From NCBI GenBank assembly GCA_005223375.1, contig RXOD01003802.1:1-64000 (forward strand): 64,000 bases of DNA, given 5' to 3'. The notes under the pieces are model-generated. The model did no database searches. It was given only the letters and a program-made list of their open reading frames with translations, and was not told the origin of the DNA. Within the stretch, counting starts at the first letter, position 1; each line of letters starts with the position of its first letter. This DNA comes from Amoebophrya sp. AT5.2. Taxonomy: Eukaryota; Sar; Dinophyceae; Syndiniales; Amoebophryaceae. The position numbers and the translations under genes are program-made. Of this stretch, positions 41,360 through 50,596 are shown piece by piece.

Positions 41360-43186
41360 CTAGAGCGAAAGTATGAATGGTTTCCTCGCTCCTAATATTC
41401 TTGAGTTTGACTTTGACGTCGAATTTGTGCTAGTCCTTGTTTCCCCCACCGCGCCCGAGGAAATCTCCTTCCGATCGTTGTACTCCTCATCAGCAGCGCC
41501 GTTGTGAGCTATCGTCGCAAAATTTTCATTTTCGGACCGGAAGGCGCCGCGACGTGCGTCACTTTGTACTGCGCGATTCCCCTTTGCAGTTGGTTCGTGC
41601 CTGTTCTTATGCAAGCCCGCCCTCATATCTTTAGGTGAGACCACGCTTACGTACGTGTTCTGCTTCGGGGGGGCACGATGATTTCTCTTGTACTCGTCAT
41701 GACTGCAGGTAGGCAGCGCCGCGCGCTCTTGCAGCACATCCCCGGTCGCATCTGCAGGAGCGGCTGCGAGATGAGCACCGCGGGAATACCCCGGTGGATG
41801 TGTTGGGACACATGATCGTCCTTCCCCGCTGGATGATGGACCGGCGACCCCTGCTGCGTGCTCTGTTGTAGAAGTTGTGCTTGTTATCCATATTATTGAA
41901 CACGTACACGATTCGCTTTCCACGATATGATCGACGGCCTCGTGCCCATCTTCACGTTCCTTCTCCGAGTCTTGCCCGTCCCACTCGTCTAAGACGGCAC
42001 GCGAAGGTCTTGAAGGTCGTTCAATCGAGCTTGTGCAAGGCGAATCCGGGAGATGAAGCAGCCCGAGATGTTCCATGTCTCTGTCAGAACCTTTTACTGC
42101 CCGCAGGAACGACCCCTTCTCGTGATGATAGGGATCGCGTTCGCCGTCAAGATGAAGAAGGCCGTCCGCCACAGCTGCGTATGTTTTTGTCGCAATAGGC
42201 ATACTTGCGCGGTCCACCTCCACCGCAGCTTGTCTGGAACTCATTGCCGACGAGGACGACAGGAATGACACAAGAGAATCCGTCGACGGACTGCGGCTGC
42301 GAACGCGATCAGGAATGTCATCATCGGGTTCGGGATCGGAATGGCAGTCTGCCTCTCGTGGTCCATCATCATCGCCTCTACGACGGGGCGACGGCGATTC
42401 AAGGGCTGGAAGAGATGCCTTCCCCAGATCCAGATGTGGCAGCCACGTCCACGTGGAGTGCGTTTCCCCCCAAACGACGCGGCCCGTCGAGGCGGATGCG
42501 CAATCGCGAACCGCCCGCGTCGTCGTCGGGCTCGCACACGCCGATCCACAACTAAGGCCAGCACTAGAGGTGGACGACGTTGACGAGGTAGAAGTAGACA
42601 GTGACAGCGAGCTGGTCGAGCTTCTCGCAGAGGAATGCCCGTGCACCCCCGACAGCTCCTTCGGCCAAACGTCTCCAAGCACCTGTGGTTCTCCTCTGCT
42701 GGTGCTGTCAAGGGCGTCCCCAGGGGTTGACTCGGTTCGCACTGAGCAACGCGTGAAATACCTTCCAGCGCTCCTACTCGCATCGGGACAAATCGGCACT
42801 TGCCCTTTCGGGTTCGAGCAATCTCTTGCTGCAAATCCAGCCGCTTTCATCTCATTAGTCCTCAACGTCTCGGACTCGTCGGATTGCAGTGCTGGCGACA
42901 CCAGTTCGTGGGGCTGAGTAGCAGAGCTGCATACCATAACGCGCATATCAGCTGAGGAGGTAGAGGAGTGCGCTTCAGGTTCAGCTTCATGATTGTGAGC
43001 TGTCGTCAGTGAATTTCGGAGGCCGGCGCAGCAGCCTTCAAGCAACGAAAATGCAGAACTTGTGGGTGCGCAGGCGTTGGAGGTGAAATGGGGAAACGTC
43101 CACCGCACAGCAGATGTGGTCGTATTCGGAGCTACAGCTACAAAAAACAGCGACAGAAGAAGTTGAAGTGGCCTCATTCTTTTCAC
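41360..43186 (-). CDS. large intronless Ser/Thr-rich protein with signal peptide (608 aa)
   Basis: A single frame of 608 residues starting at MKRMRPLQLLLSLFFVAVAP, a good signal peptide. The mature part is mostly low complexity: long Ser/Thr runs (SLSLSTSTSSTSSTSSAG), acidic segments (DGPREADCHSDPEPDDDIPD), scattered His-rich and Lys-rich stretches. Cysteines are spread along the chain (NACAPTSS, EGCCAGL, CSNPKGQVPICP, GLSCGSACASP), which fits an extracellular disulphide-bearing protein. No membrane helix or known domain. It resembles the 37738-39615 protein in architecture but I see no clear residue-level alignment between them. Confidence 0.6.
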   Translation of the reverse strand: MKRMRPLQLLLSLFFVAVAPNTTTSAVRWTFPHFTSNACAPTSSAFSLLEGCCAGLRNSLTTAHNHEAEPEAHSSTSSADMRVMVCSSATQPHELVSPALQSDESETLRTNEMKAAGFAARDCSNPKGQVPICPDASRSAGRYFTRCSVRTESTPGDALDSTSRGEPQVLGDVWPKELSGVHGHSSARSSTSSLSLSTSTSSTSSTSSAGLSCGSACASPTTTRAVRDCASASTGRVVWGETHSTWTWLPHLDLGKASLPALESPSPRRRGDDDGPREADCHSDPEPDDDIPDRVRSRSPSTDSLVSFLSSSSAMSSRQAAVEVDRASMPIATKTYAAVADGLLHLDGERDPYHHEKGSFLRAVKGSDRDMEHLGLLHLPDSPCTSSIERPSRPSRAVLDEWDGQDSEKEREDGHEAVDHIVESESCTCSIIWITSTTSTTEHAAGVAGPSSSGEGRSCVPTHPPGYSRGAHLAAAPADATGDVLQERAALPTCSHDEYKRNHRAPPKQNTYVSVVSPKDMRAGLHKNRHEPTAKGNRAVQSDARRGAFRSENENFATIAHNGAADEEYNDRKEISSGAVGETRTSTNSTSKSNSRILGARKPFILSL

Positions 43187-43902
43187 TTGAAGGTAGCCGA
43201 AAAGGCAGAGCGTTAGATGGGCAAGATAGAACAGGGCAGGTGCACGTGTTCTGCTGGAGCTGCGCCTGCAGGTACGCGGAAAATAGTAGTGTTAGCGCAG
43301 CTTCGTCAAAGAAACAATAGTGGAGTGACTCTTGCACATGCAGTCTGGTCTGAAAATGAAAATCCAAAGGGGTGGTGGGTTCTGCTTCTTTTTCTCGCGC
43401 TACTTCCGCGCGGACGCGATCAGAGACAGAGTTGCACGAGAGAAAACAAATCGTCCACTGATCTTCGTGATGATTTTCGAGTTGAACCCTGTTCAATCGA
43501 TCCTGACATGATGACCCGCTGATCGAATACATTGAATTCATTGCTGAAGATCCTGAAGCGCTGCCGCTGTCTTTTCACGATTCGTTCGTGTTTATTTTGC
43601 GATCGGACCTGGACGACTCTTTTTTTGAAATCACGGCCGCCCTTCGGAACAGTGTGACGTCGCTTTCCTTTCAGCATCAGCAGAAAAACCCTCCAGCTCT
43701 ACCAGGAGTAATGCTGATGCATGGGGACCGCTGTAAAGAAATCTGCTCCTTCTGGTGCGGAGGTGCCGAGGAGATAGTTCTTGAAACAAAGTTGTGCGAA
43801 ACAGAGGAGGGCGCAACCTAAGACAGTCCGCGATGTCCGCGTCCCTGGTCGGTGTCCGCGGCCCGGTGCAGGTCCACCTCGGCCTTCTTCTATCGAACTG
43901 CT
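43187..43902. other. spacer between the secreted-protein gene and the DHHC gene
   Basis: The minus-strand frame at 43038-43541 overlaps the start of the secreted-protein gene in another phase and has no domain; it is probably 5' leader sequence. Confidence 0.5.
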
Positions 43903-45471
43903 TTATTGCACGCACGGACAACACCTATCCGCCACGGCGGCCCCGGAACGCTCACCGCATTCCTGGAACACCGGCATGCTGTACGGGTTGTTCTGCGGGC
44001 CGACGACCCACACAGAATAGCCGTCCAACGTCGCCACACTTGTATCTTCAAGAGAAAATTCATCCTCGGCACACTTTTGCGCAGCGGCCGCCGGCACGCA
44101 AACGACGCCCTCATAGGCCACGGTCCGCCGCGCGCGCCGCGGACAGAAAAAAAACATAAAATTTTGAGCGAGGCCGCGACTAAAGGGAGAGCCCAAGTCC
44201 TCATCTAGCGTTTTGAGATAGGAGATACGGTGCCAACTCGAGGTCTCCCAGGTCGTCAGATTCATGCTAATCAGCCACGTGTGGAAACACAGCAGACCAC
44301 CCACCATAATTAGGAACACACCCACCAGCGAGAGCGAAATCAGCAAACCCACAATCTGGCCGCGCGTCATGATGTGCCTCTTCATCCGGTGTCTGCCCCG
44401 ATCTGGAGTACGGCGTCGCACGAACTCGGGAGCTAGAAGAGGATACCCCTCTCGAGTTTGCCGTTGTGCTGGTAACGCGGCACCCAACTGCAAAGCCTGC
44501 GCTTCAAGTGGGCCTTGCGTTGAAAAACCTCTGGCCCCCACGGGTTTCGATCTCTCGGCGTACAAAGTTGTCTGCCGCGCGTCGCCATTTTTGACGTCGC
44601 CCCCTGTTTGCGGCCTTTCTTCTGCTTGAGCATTTTTTTTCAGCAGGAGCGGCAATGGATTTTCATTTCCGTCCGGCGCCGGCGAAGCGTCTGCGCTTGC
44701 TGTTCTTGTCACTACAGTTGCCGGTCTTGGCGGCATACCCACCTGCGGGTTCATGGTTTCCTGCTCGTAGCGCCGAAGATCGGGACCGAGCTCCGCCTCA
44801 AGGTGCATTTCCTCTCCATGGCGGAAGACACGCACACCCATTTCGGCGAATTGGACAAGCTCCAAGAACTGAAACAGCAGAAAGAAAAAAAACGCACGCC
44901 GGTTGCCCTCCCCAACACACGTACCAATCCAAGGGCAGTGGTGGTCGTGCGTACGAACGCAGCGTCCACAATCGCGGCAATGCTTCGTCCGCAGCGGCTG
45001 GTAAATGCCGCACTTCTCGCACCACCGCAAGCCGGCACCGTTTCGCCTTCGGCGATTCGCCCGTCGAGCTGCATGTTGAGAGTCATCATGGTGGGACGCG
45101 GAGCCGTCTTTGCTTCTCCTGGTTTTTGCGTCGAAGCCGGCAATCACGCTCCTTGGTTCTTCTGCTGCATTCGCACGGCTGATTTCATCATCGCTTGTTG
45201 CGTCCCCGTTTTTATTTGTGAGAGTGGTCTTGTTCTTGGCCGCGTATATAATCTTGTCTTCTTCATCCTTTGTCGTCCGCCCCGCGCCGCCCATTTCAAG
45301 GTCTATCTCCTCGTCGTGCACTACGCCGTCCGTCTTGTCAAGGGTGGTAGCTCCTGATCCAGCTGCTGCTCCCCCCCGTCCGATCACAGTCGCCATTTCG
45401 ATTTCAATATCTTGGCAGCGATCCTTTCCGATAAGATATCTTTCGAGAAAACATGCAGGAGACTTCCACAA
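43903..45471 (-). CDS. DHHC-type palmitoyltransferase
   Basis: An intronless frame of 522 residues. A full DHHC cysteine-rich domain lies at about 150-192: WCEKCGIYQPLRTKHC, CGRCVRTHDHHCPWIG, TCVGEGNRR, with all zinc-binding Cys/His and the catalytic cysteine of DHHC. Hydrophobic helices follow (FFFFLLFQFLELVQF and VGLLISLSLVGVFLIMVGGLLCF), then the family TTxE motif as LTTWETSSW. These enzymes attach palmitate to cysteines of membrane proteins. The two membrane helices normally found before the DHHC domain are missing: residues 1-145 are charged and disordered. Either they lie in an undetected upstream exon beyond 45471, or this is a reduced form. The true start may be residue 26 (GAAATGGCG context, 45396). 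Confidence 0.88.
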   Translation of the reverse strand: MWKSPACFLERYLIGKDRCQDIEIEMATVIGRGGAAAGSGATTLDKTDGVVHDEEIDLEMGGAGRTTKDEEDKIIYAAKNKTTLTNKNGDATSDDEISRANAAEEPRSVIAGFDAKTRRSKDGSASHHDDSQHAARRANRRRRNGAGLRWCEKCGIYQPLRTKHCRDCGRCVRTHDHHCPWIGTCVGEGNRRAFFFFLLFQFLELVQFAEMGVRVFRHGEEMHLEAELGPDLRRYEQETMNPQVGMPPRPATVVTRTASADASPAPDGNENPLPLLLKKNAQAEERPQTGGDVKNGDARQTTLYAERSKPVGARGFSTQGPLEAQALQLGAALPAQRQTREGYPLLAPEFVRRRTPDRGRHRMKRHIMTRGQIVGLLISLSLVGVFLIMVGGLLCFHTWLISMNLTTWETSSWHRISYLKTLDEDLGSPFSRGLAQNFMFFFCPRRARRTVAYEGVVCVPAAAAQKCAEDEFSLEDTSVATLDGYSVWVVGPQNNPYSMPVFQECGERSGAAVADRCCPCVQ

Positions 45472-45978
45472 CGTTGCCCCAGGTTTACCACAGCGTTACC
45501 ACAAGACTACCTCCACAAGAGCCGAACTGTTCAGATAGTTCATGCCTGTGCAAAAGTTGGGGGACGAGACTTTCACGAGGCTCAAGGCTGCAAGAGGCGA
45601 CCCAAGAACGCGCGCGACAAGCCCTGCACGGCATCCAAGCGGAGATCTTCCTCCCATGTCCACCCCGCATCCTTGCGACCAAGCCTCTTGACAGAACGAC
45701 ACACACACACACACGCAGACTGCGGCTGCCCACGAAACCGAAAGGCACGCAGCGCGAAAACAAAAAGAAGCACGCGAAGCATTTAGACGCGCGCGGAGGG
45801 GCCCGCCACTTTCCAGCTGGTTTTTATATACGCAGAAAGAAAAAGCCCCGCGCTCCACCTCCTCCATGGAGCGCGGCGGAGCGTCCTATGGCGAACCGAG
45901 CCTTTTACTTCTTGTCGCCGAACGCCGCAAATTGATAGAGCAAACCAAGCGCCAAACACTTACTTGCGCAAATTTGAG
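45472..45978. other. spacer upstream of the DHHC gene, possible missing first exon
   Basis: One minus-strand frame gives a helix-like sequence (EEDLRLDAVQGLSRAF) at about 45655-45600, but I could not join it to the DHHC frame. Contains a (AC)n tract. Confidence 0.3.
45699..45714. repeat. (AC)n microsatellite, eight units
   Basis: A short uninterrupted AC dinucleotide run in the region upstream of the DHHC gene. Confidence 0.9.
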
Positions 45979-46260
45979 CCCTTTCTCTCATGGGCACCAA
46001 TTTGGGCCCCCACGTTTATGCTCTGCAGGAGACTGCTGGATCGGGCTAAAACGTCCGCAAACTGCGGAAAAGTGCGCCATTTAGAACGAACTGGCCGCGC
46101 CCCTCCACCTACGTCGCGCGGCGTGATCTCGCTCTCACTCTCTCGCAACGCGTCCCGCCTGCGCGGCGAGGCCGCTTCGCTCTAAATGGCGCACTTTTCA
46201 GCTGTTTACGGACGTTTTCGCCCGATCTAGCACTCTCCGTCTCCCCCAGAGCATCATACG
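45979..46260 (+). repeat. fold-back repeat element, copy A
   Basis: Begins near CCCTTTCTCTCATGGGCACC and ends near GAGCATCATACG. Its two ends are inverted copies of about 75 bases: AAAAGTGCGCCATTTAGA at 46072 returns as its complement at 46181-46198, and the outer parts (GCTCTGCAGGAGAC and GTCTCCCCCAGAGC) also pair. The centre is GC-rich and includes CGCAACGCGTCCCGCC. The structure is like a small inverted-repeat transposable element. It has no coding capacity. A second copy lies at 46644-46930. Confidence 0.8.
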
Positions 46261-46262
46261 CA

Positions 46263-46575
46263 AGTCCGGTAGACTACCGGCAAATTTTACCGAAACTTTA
46301 CCGAACTTTTACCGGCGGTTTACCGGATTTTACCGACGGTAAAATTTCTCCCTTAAGGATTTTACCGTGGTAAAAACCTTAAGGGAGAAATTTTACCGTC
46401 GGTAAAATTCGGTAAACTGTCGGTAAACTTCCGGTAAAATAAATTGCCTGCAGTTTACCGGACTTCACCGGACTTTACCGACGGTAAAACTTTACCGACG
46501 GTAAAACTTTACCGACGGTAAAAACCTTAAGGGAGAAATTTTACCGTCGGTAAAGTCCGGTAAACTGTCCGGCAG
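46263..46575. repeat. palindromic TTTACCG/CGGTAAA array
   Basis: About 22 copies of the heptamer TTTACCG or its complement in 310 bases. Many are paired as TTTACCG-A/T-CGGTAAA, itself a palindrome. Arms 46328-46366 and 46369-46407 are inverted copies over 39 bases with one mismatch and a two-base centre, so the DNA can fold into a hairpin of almost 80 bases. A partial third copy of the arm, with the CCTTAAGGGAGAAA spacer, lies at 46513-46560. No protein is encoded. The array is flanked on both sides by the fold-back element. Confidence 0.9.
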
Positions 46576-46643
46576 TAGCGTTCGGCAACGACCAGCCAAG
46601 AAAACGAAGGCAAATCGCGGCAAATGTCGGACCGATATGGCTG

Positions 46644-46930
46644 GCCCTTTTTCTCATGGGCACCAATTTGGGTCCCCACGTGTATGCTCTGGGGGAGACT
46701 GCTGGATCGGGCTAAAACGTCCGCAAAACGCGAAAAGTGCGCCATTTAGAACGAACTGGCCGCACCCCTCCATCTACGTCGCGCGGCGTGCTCTCGCTCT
46801 CACTCCCTCGCAACGCGTCCCGCCTGCGCGGCGAGGCGGATTCACTCTAAATGGCGCACTTTTCAGCTGTTTGCGGACGTTTTAGAGCGATCTAGCACTC
46901 TCCGTCTTCCCCGGAGCATTTATTATACGC
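46644..46930 (+). repeat. fold-back repeat element, copy B
   Basis: Direct copy of 45979-46260, about 665 bases downstream and in the same orientation, with scattered substitutions. It keeps the internal inverted arms (AAAAGTGCGCCATTTAGA and its complement) and the GC-rich centre. The right end reads GAGCATTTATTATACG, with a short insertion compared with copy A. Confidence 0.8.
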
Positions 46931-48130
46931 CCGCGGGGCAGCTGAAAGCCAAACTGGAGCCCCCGCGGGCCAATTTTGTGGATGGGGCTGGCAATCTACT
47001 CCCATCCGCCCCCAGAGTATGTAAGCCCAAAGCGCCCCGCTCGCTCTATTTGGCCCGTTTCGAACCCCGAGCGACGCGTTTTGGACCGTTTCAGCCGATT
47101 CCCCCGCAGGGTTTTCGTTGCGCCATTTACGCACGTCTTCCAGCCTTACGACGCAGGGGCAAGCCATTGGACTCCCCTCCAAATCAAGTCGCGCGCGCCG
47201 CGCGTTTGCGTCACGGGCTGCCGCGTCTTGGCTGCGAAAACTTTTCCCCATGTTTTCTGCGCCTTTTCTGCCCGTCTTCCGAAGTTTTTCCCCAGGTTTT
47301 CCCGAGGCTTTCCCCAGGTTTTCCGCGTGTCTTCTGCAAGTTTTCTAGTGGTTGCCACTATCAGAAAGGATCGGTGCCAACAAATGGAATAATCGATCTT
47401 ATTTTTGCGGCTAAAATGCAGAAAAACAAAAAAATGCATCGCTCGAATAAGGGACTCTGGCCTCATCTCTCTCTCTCTCTGTTCCTCACTCCGACTTTCT
47501 TGAAAGGCAAAGATGCGATTATGTAGCTAGTGGATGTGGAACGCAAAAGATATGGAAATTCCCAAAAAATACAACACTTTCATGCTTCGCACGAATCATA
47601 TACTTCCTTGAGGTTGTTTCACCGTTAAATGTCCTAGTCCTCACGCGATCATGCGAGGTATCGGCCACGAACAGAATCTGTGGCACTGATCTGCATCGAC
47701 AAGACTGCGACTGACAAGAGACCGACAACGACATGGTTTGGGCGTGAAGATGTTAGCTCGGTTGTCTTCAAGTTCATGATCACCGCACCGACTAAGTTGC
47801 TGGCGTGCTTTTGCAAAGCATCCCTCCTGGTGCAAAGATACCAGTGGAGTCACTGATTCCGTTCATGGTGATCACACATTTTTGCGCCCTGAATTCATCG
47901 ATTCGAGACGCCAAGGGATCCGCTCACTCGCACTCGGATCATGCTCTATCTCTATGATGTACTTTACTATAAACACTACCTACGATGATGATATTGCACG
48001 AGTGGCATTGATGTAGGCAGTACAACCTACGTTCATTACCCGTCAGGACGTTACAGCTCATTGTCCGGTCTAGTGCGGCAAGACGTTCCACATCCGAGCA
48101 GAAAGGATCTGACTGCTCTCTCGCCAGAAG
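46931..48130. other. noncoding region with short repeats
   Basis: 47235-47345 is a T/C-rich stretch of repeated TTTTCCCCAGG-like words. GTTGCGCCATTTACGCACG near 47113 echoes the fold-back element arm. A (CT)n tract lies at 47465-47480. No gene seen. Confidence 0.5.
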
Positions 48131-48442
48131 TCAACTAAATGTAACTAAGTCCGTAACCGTCATGCCCAAGAAATCCCACAGCATGAAGTGGCCACTCGTC
48201 ACCGCAACTACGAGGATGAAGAGGGGGGATATCTGATTTCCGCAGATGACGAGGTCCCAGTCTTCGTTGAGTCCAAGCATGCGCCGCGATTTGTTCTGGT
48301 CGTTATCGTTTGTCATTCGCGCTCGCTGGTGCTTTAGTCGACTGGCCGCCGAGTCCATCTGCCTGGAATTGTGCGCGCTGCGCCTGCAGTTCGTCCTGTC
48401 CATCGGGTTGCTGCCTCGGCTCAAACGGAGCTGCAAGTGCAA
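48131..48442 (-). CDS. possible small membrane protein
   Basis: The C-terminal 65 residues from an internal ATG read well: a charged start (TNDNDQNKSRRMLGLNEDWD), then a hydrophobic segment (ISPLFILVVAVTSGHFMLW) and a short tail. Another minus-strand frame, 48303-48536, overlaps it and is Gln-rich (RLRILQQQEQQLALAAPFEP); the two could be neighbouring exons of one gene, but I found no matching splice pair. No family recognised. Confidence 0.35.
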   Translation of the reverse strand: MHLQLRLSRGSNPMDRTNCRRSAHNSRQMDSAASRLKHQRARMTNDNDQNKSRRMLGLNEDWDLVICGNQISPLFILVVAVTSGHFMLWDFLGMTVTDLVTFS

Positions 48443-48536
48443 GCTGCTGCTCTTGCTGCTGAAGTATCCGAAGCCGAACCCGTTGCACTGATTCCCTGCT
48501 TGTCCGACCAGAATGGTTCTGCTCGCAGTCCCCCAC

Positions 48537-49187
48537 GGCGTGCAGTGTAGGTGTATTTTTTTTTTAAATATCTACGGGCCTCTGTTGTTGTTGAGTTGTA
48601 TGTAGTTTTTCTTCCCTGACACGATACTGAGCACGATTTGCGACACGGAACTGTTGGAACGAAGACGCGATAGATTGGACGACCGCGGACACGTGCAAAC
48701 TAAGTATCGATCCCCAGCCTAACAAGGTGTAGTAAGGTGATAGAACCTGTACCTGTAGATGACACTGGAGTGGACGTGGTTCACATATCGAACACAAAAT
48801 CTAAATTTCTAAAACAGTGCGCTTTCGCCTTCACCAGAGGCAGAAGGTCACCAACTTCCGCGCGGTCGCCTGCTTCGTTTTCGTACCGTCCACGTTTCCA
48901 GTGCTACTCATCGAAGACGAAATCCTTGTCGCGAATGGAAGTTACACCCACAGCGCGCTACAGAATCTTATCTCATCGATCCGATTCAGCATCCAGAGGC
49001 AGCGGCACGAAGGCAATCGGGTCGGAGGGGTCCACCGCGTCACTGCCTTCCGATCGGGAAAGACACGTTTCCAGCACTCGTACCGACAGCGAGTCAATGG
49101 ATAACCTACGCACGACCTCCATCACTCCGATCATCAATCGTCAATCAGTCATATTCATATCCTCGATATCAGTGTTGAATTAATTTC
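48537..49187. other. intergenic region, no supported gene
   Basis: Open plus-strand frames at 48737-49183 overlap in two phases and show no domain. Contains the 3' flank of the DVNP gene. Confidence 0.45.
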
Positions 49188-49703
49188 TTACTTGTAGAAG
49201 GAGCGGACCTTCGCAAGCAGGGCCTTGCCCTGAACGGTCTTTCCCCCGATCGGGCAGAACCCCTTCACGCCGAGGGCCTTGCGGGCCTTCACCACCGCCG
49301 CGCCCCAGGCGACGATCTTCTTGTAGCTCTTCCGCTTTTTGGCGGCGGCGGACGCCTTCGCGGACACGACCTTGCCGGCCTTGTTCTTCTTCAGGTCGGA
49401 CTTCTTCAGGCCGCCGACGGTCTTCACCTTGGTTCCGCGGTACACCGAGCTCTTGGCGCGCTTGCCCTTCGCAACCACCGACTTCTTCATGGCCTGTTGG
49501 GTATATGTTGGGAATCGAAGAGGAATTTGTTATTTTTAGATATATGACGACTTCAAAAATTCTAAATCGACGAGGAGAGACTGCAGGACGTGCGAAGTAC
49601 ATTCAAAAGGAAGCACCATCTTCTTCATGCCCATCTTCATGGACATCATTTTCTTCTTCATGCCCATTTTCATGGACATCTTCATCGCCATCATCTTCGC
49701 CAT
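49188..49703 (-). CDS. dinoflagellate/viral nucleoprotein (DVNP), major basic nuclear protein
   Basis: Exon 1 (49703-49617) and exon 2 (49493-49188) join in phase 0 (donor GTGCTT, acceptor AACAG) to give 130 aa. Exon 1 encodes a 29-residue Lys/Met tract (AKMMAMKMSMKMG and similar). Exon 2 has a basic tail (SVVAKGKRAKSSVYRG) and then the DVNP core: GGLKKSDLKKNKAGKVVSAK, ASAAAKKRKSYKKI, AWGAAVVKARKALGVKGFCP, and a C-terminal GKALLAKVRSFYK. DVNPs are small, very basic DNA-binding proteins, probably gained from a large DNA virus, that package dinoflagellate chromatin in place of most histones. The ATG context, TCCAAAAATGGCG, follows an AG and fits spliced-leader trans-splicing. The Lys/Met start matches the style of the 17204-18990 protein. 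Confidence 0.88.
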
Positions 49704-50596
49704 TTTTGGAAGCGGCTGTATGAAACTTGGTCACGTTGTAGTACTATTTCCTTCTACAACAAGCCTAAATTTCAGGGCTCGTGTTTGCATTGTGTGTTGT
49801 TTCTCTTTCTAATACGGATGGGACGCGACAAGTACAACTAGTCACGGAACGTAAAGCTAAAGAGCACGCTACTCACTCTTACTTCCTTACGTCGCGATGG
49901 TGCGCCCCTTTTTGTCACTTGTCAAAATCTTCAGCGGCACTTTTTTTTGTGCTTATTCAGTGACCGCAAGCATGTGGCTGTGGCACTCTTCACCCTCACC
50001 AATTCGCTCCTGTCCTGACGCGGGCCACGACGTGCTTTTGAGAACATTTTTTAGAAAGGAGCGCCCAGCGCCTGCGGCTACTTACTCACGTATTGCGTGG
50101 TGGTGGATCCGCAACGACGAGTGCACAGCGTCCGTACTTGATGATCCCTTAAAAAAAATGCACTGTATACTATAGCATTTGCAAAATTCATGCCCGGCTG
50201 AGGGCTTTGTCAGTGTAGCTGCCTGCTGCATCATATTTTTGGAGGATAATGATCGACTTACTCACTTGTTTGAATGCAAATTTAAACCTGTCGCACGTCA
50301 CAGACTTCACCGCTTGCTATTGATCTTCGCGTTAACAGCTGCATGCGCTTCTTCTTGTTCTACCGTAAACCTGACGATTTCCACACGATGCCCACAAGAC
50401 TCGGGGTCAAAACAGACCCTCTTCAATGAGTGCCGTCCAAGTCGCGTAGGTAACAAGCGACGACTTGCACCCACGATGACGAATGGGGCACGCACCAACG
50501 TCACATCTGCATCGCCTTCAAGGCGGCGTCATCCACATCCTCCTCCTCCCGCTGTTCCCCTACAGCATCCATCGGCGATCAAGAGGCAACTGTGAC
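49704..50596. other. intergenic region, no supported gene
   Basis: Upstream region of DVNP and downstream of the ion channel. A strong donor-like GTAAGT lies just before the channel's stop codon, so a further 3' exon of that gene could hide here, but none was found with a clear reading. Confidence 0.4.

Noticed and set aside
45485..45867. Upstream frames as the missing N-terminal helices of the DHHC enzyme
   Set aside because: The frames include a Cys/Val stretch produced by the AC microsatellite and no donor/acceptor pair joins them to the DHHC frame in phase.
46263..46575. CRISPR-like array
   Set aside because: The repeated unit is a 7-base palindrome on both strands with irregular short spacing; there are no uniform repeats with unique spacers and the genome is eukaryotic.
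47040..47085. GGTTCGAAACG-like B-box word on the minus strand, suggesting a tRNA
   Set aside because: No matching A-box, acceptor stem or anticodon arm could be folded around it.
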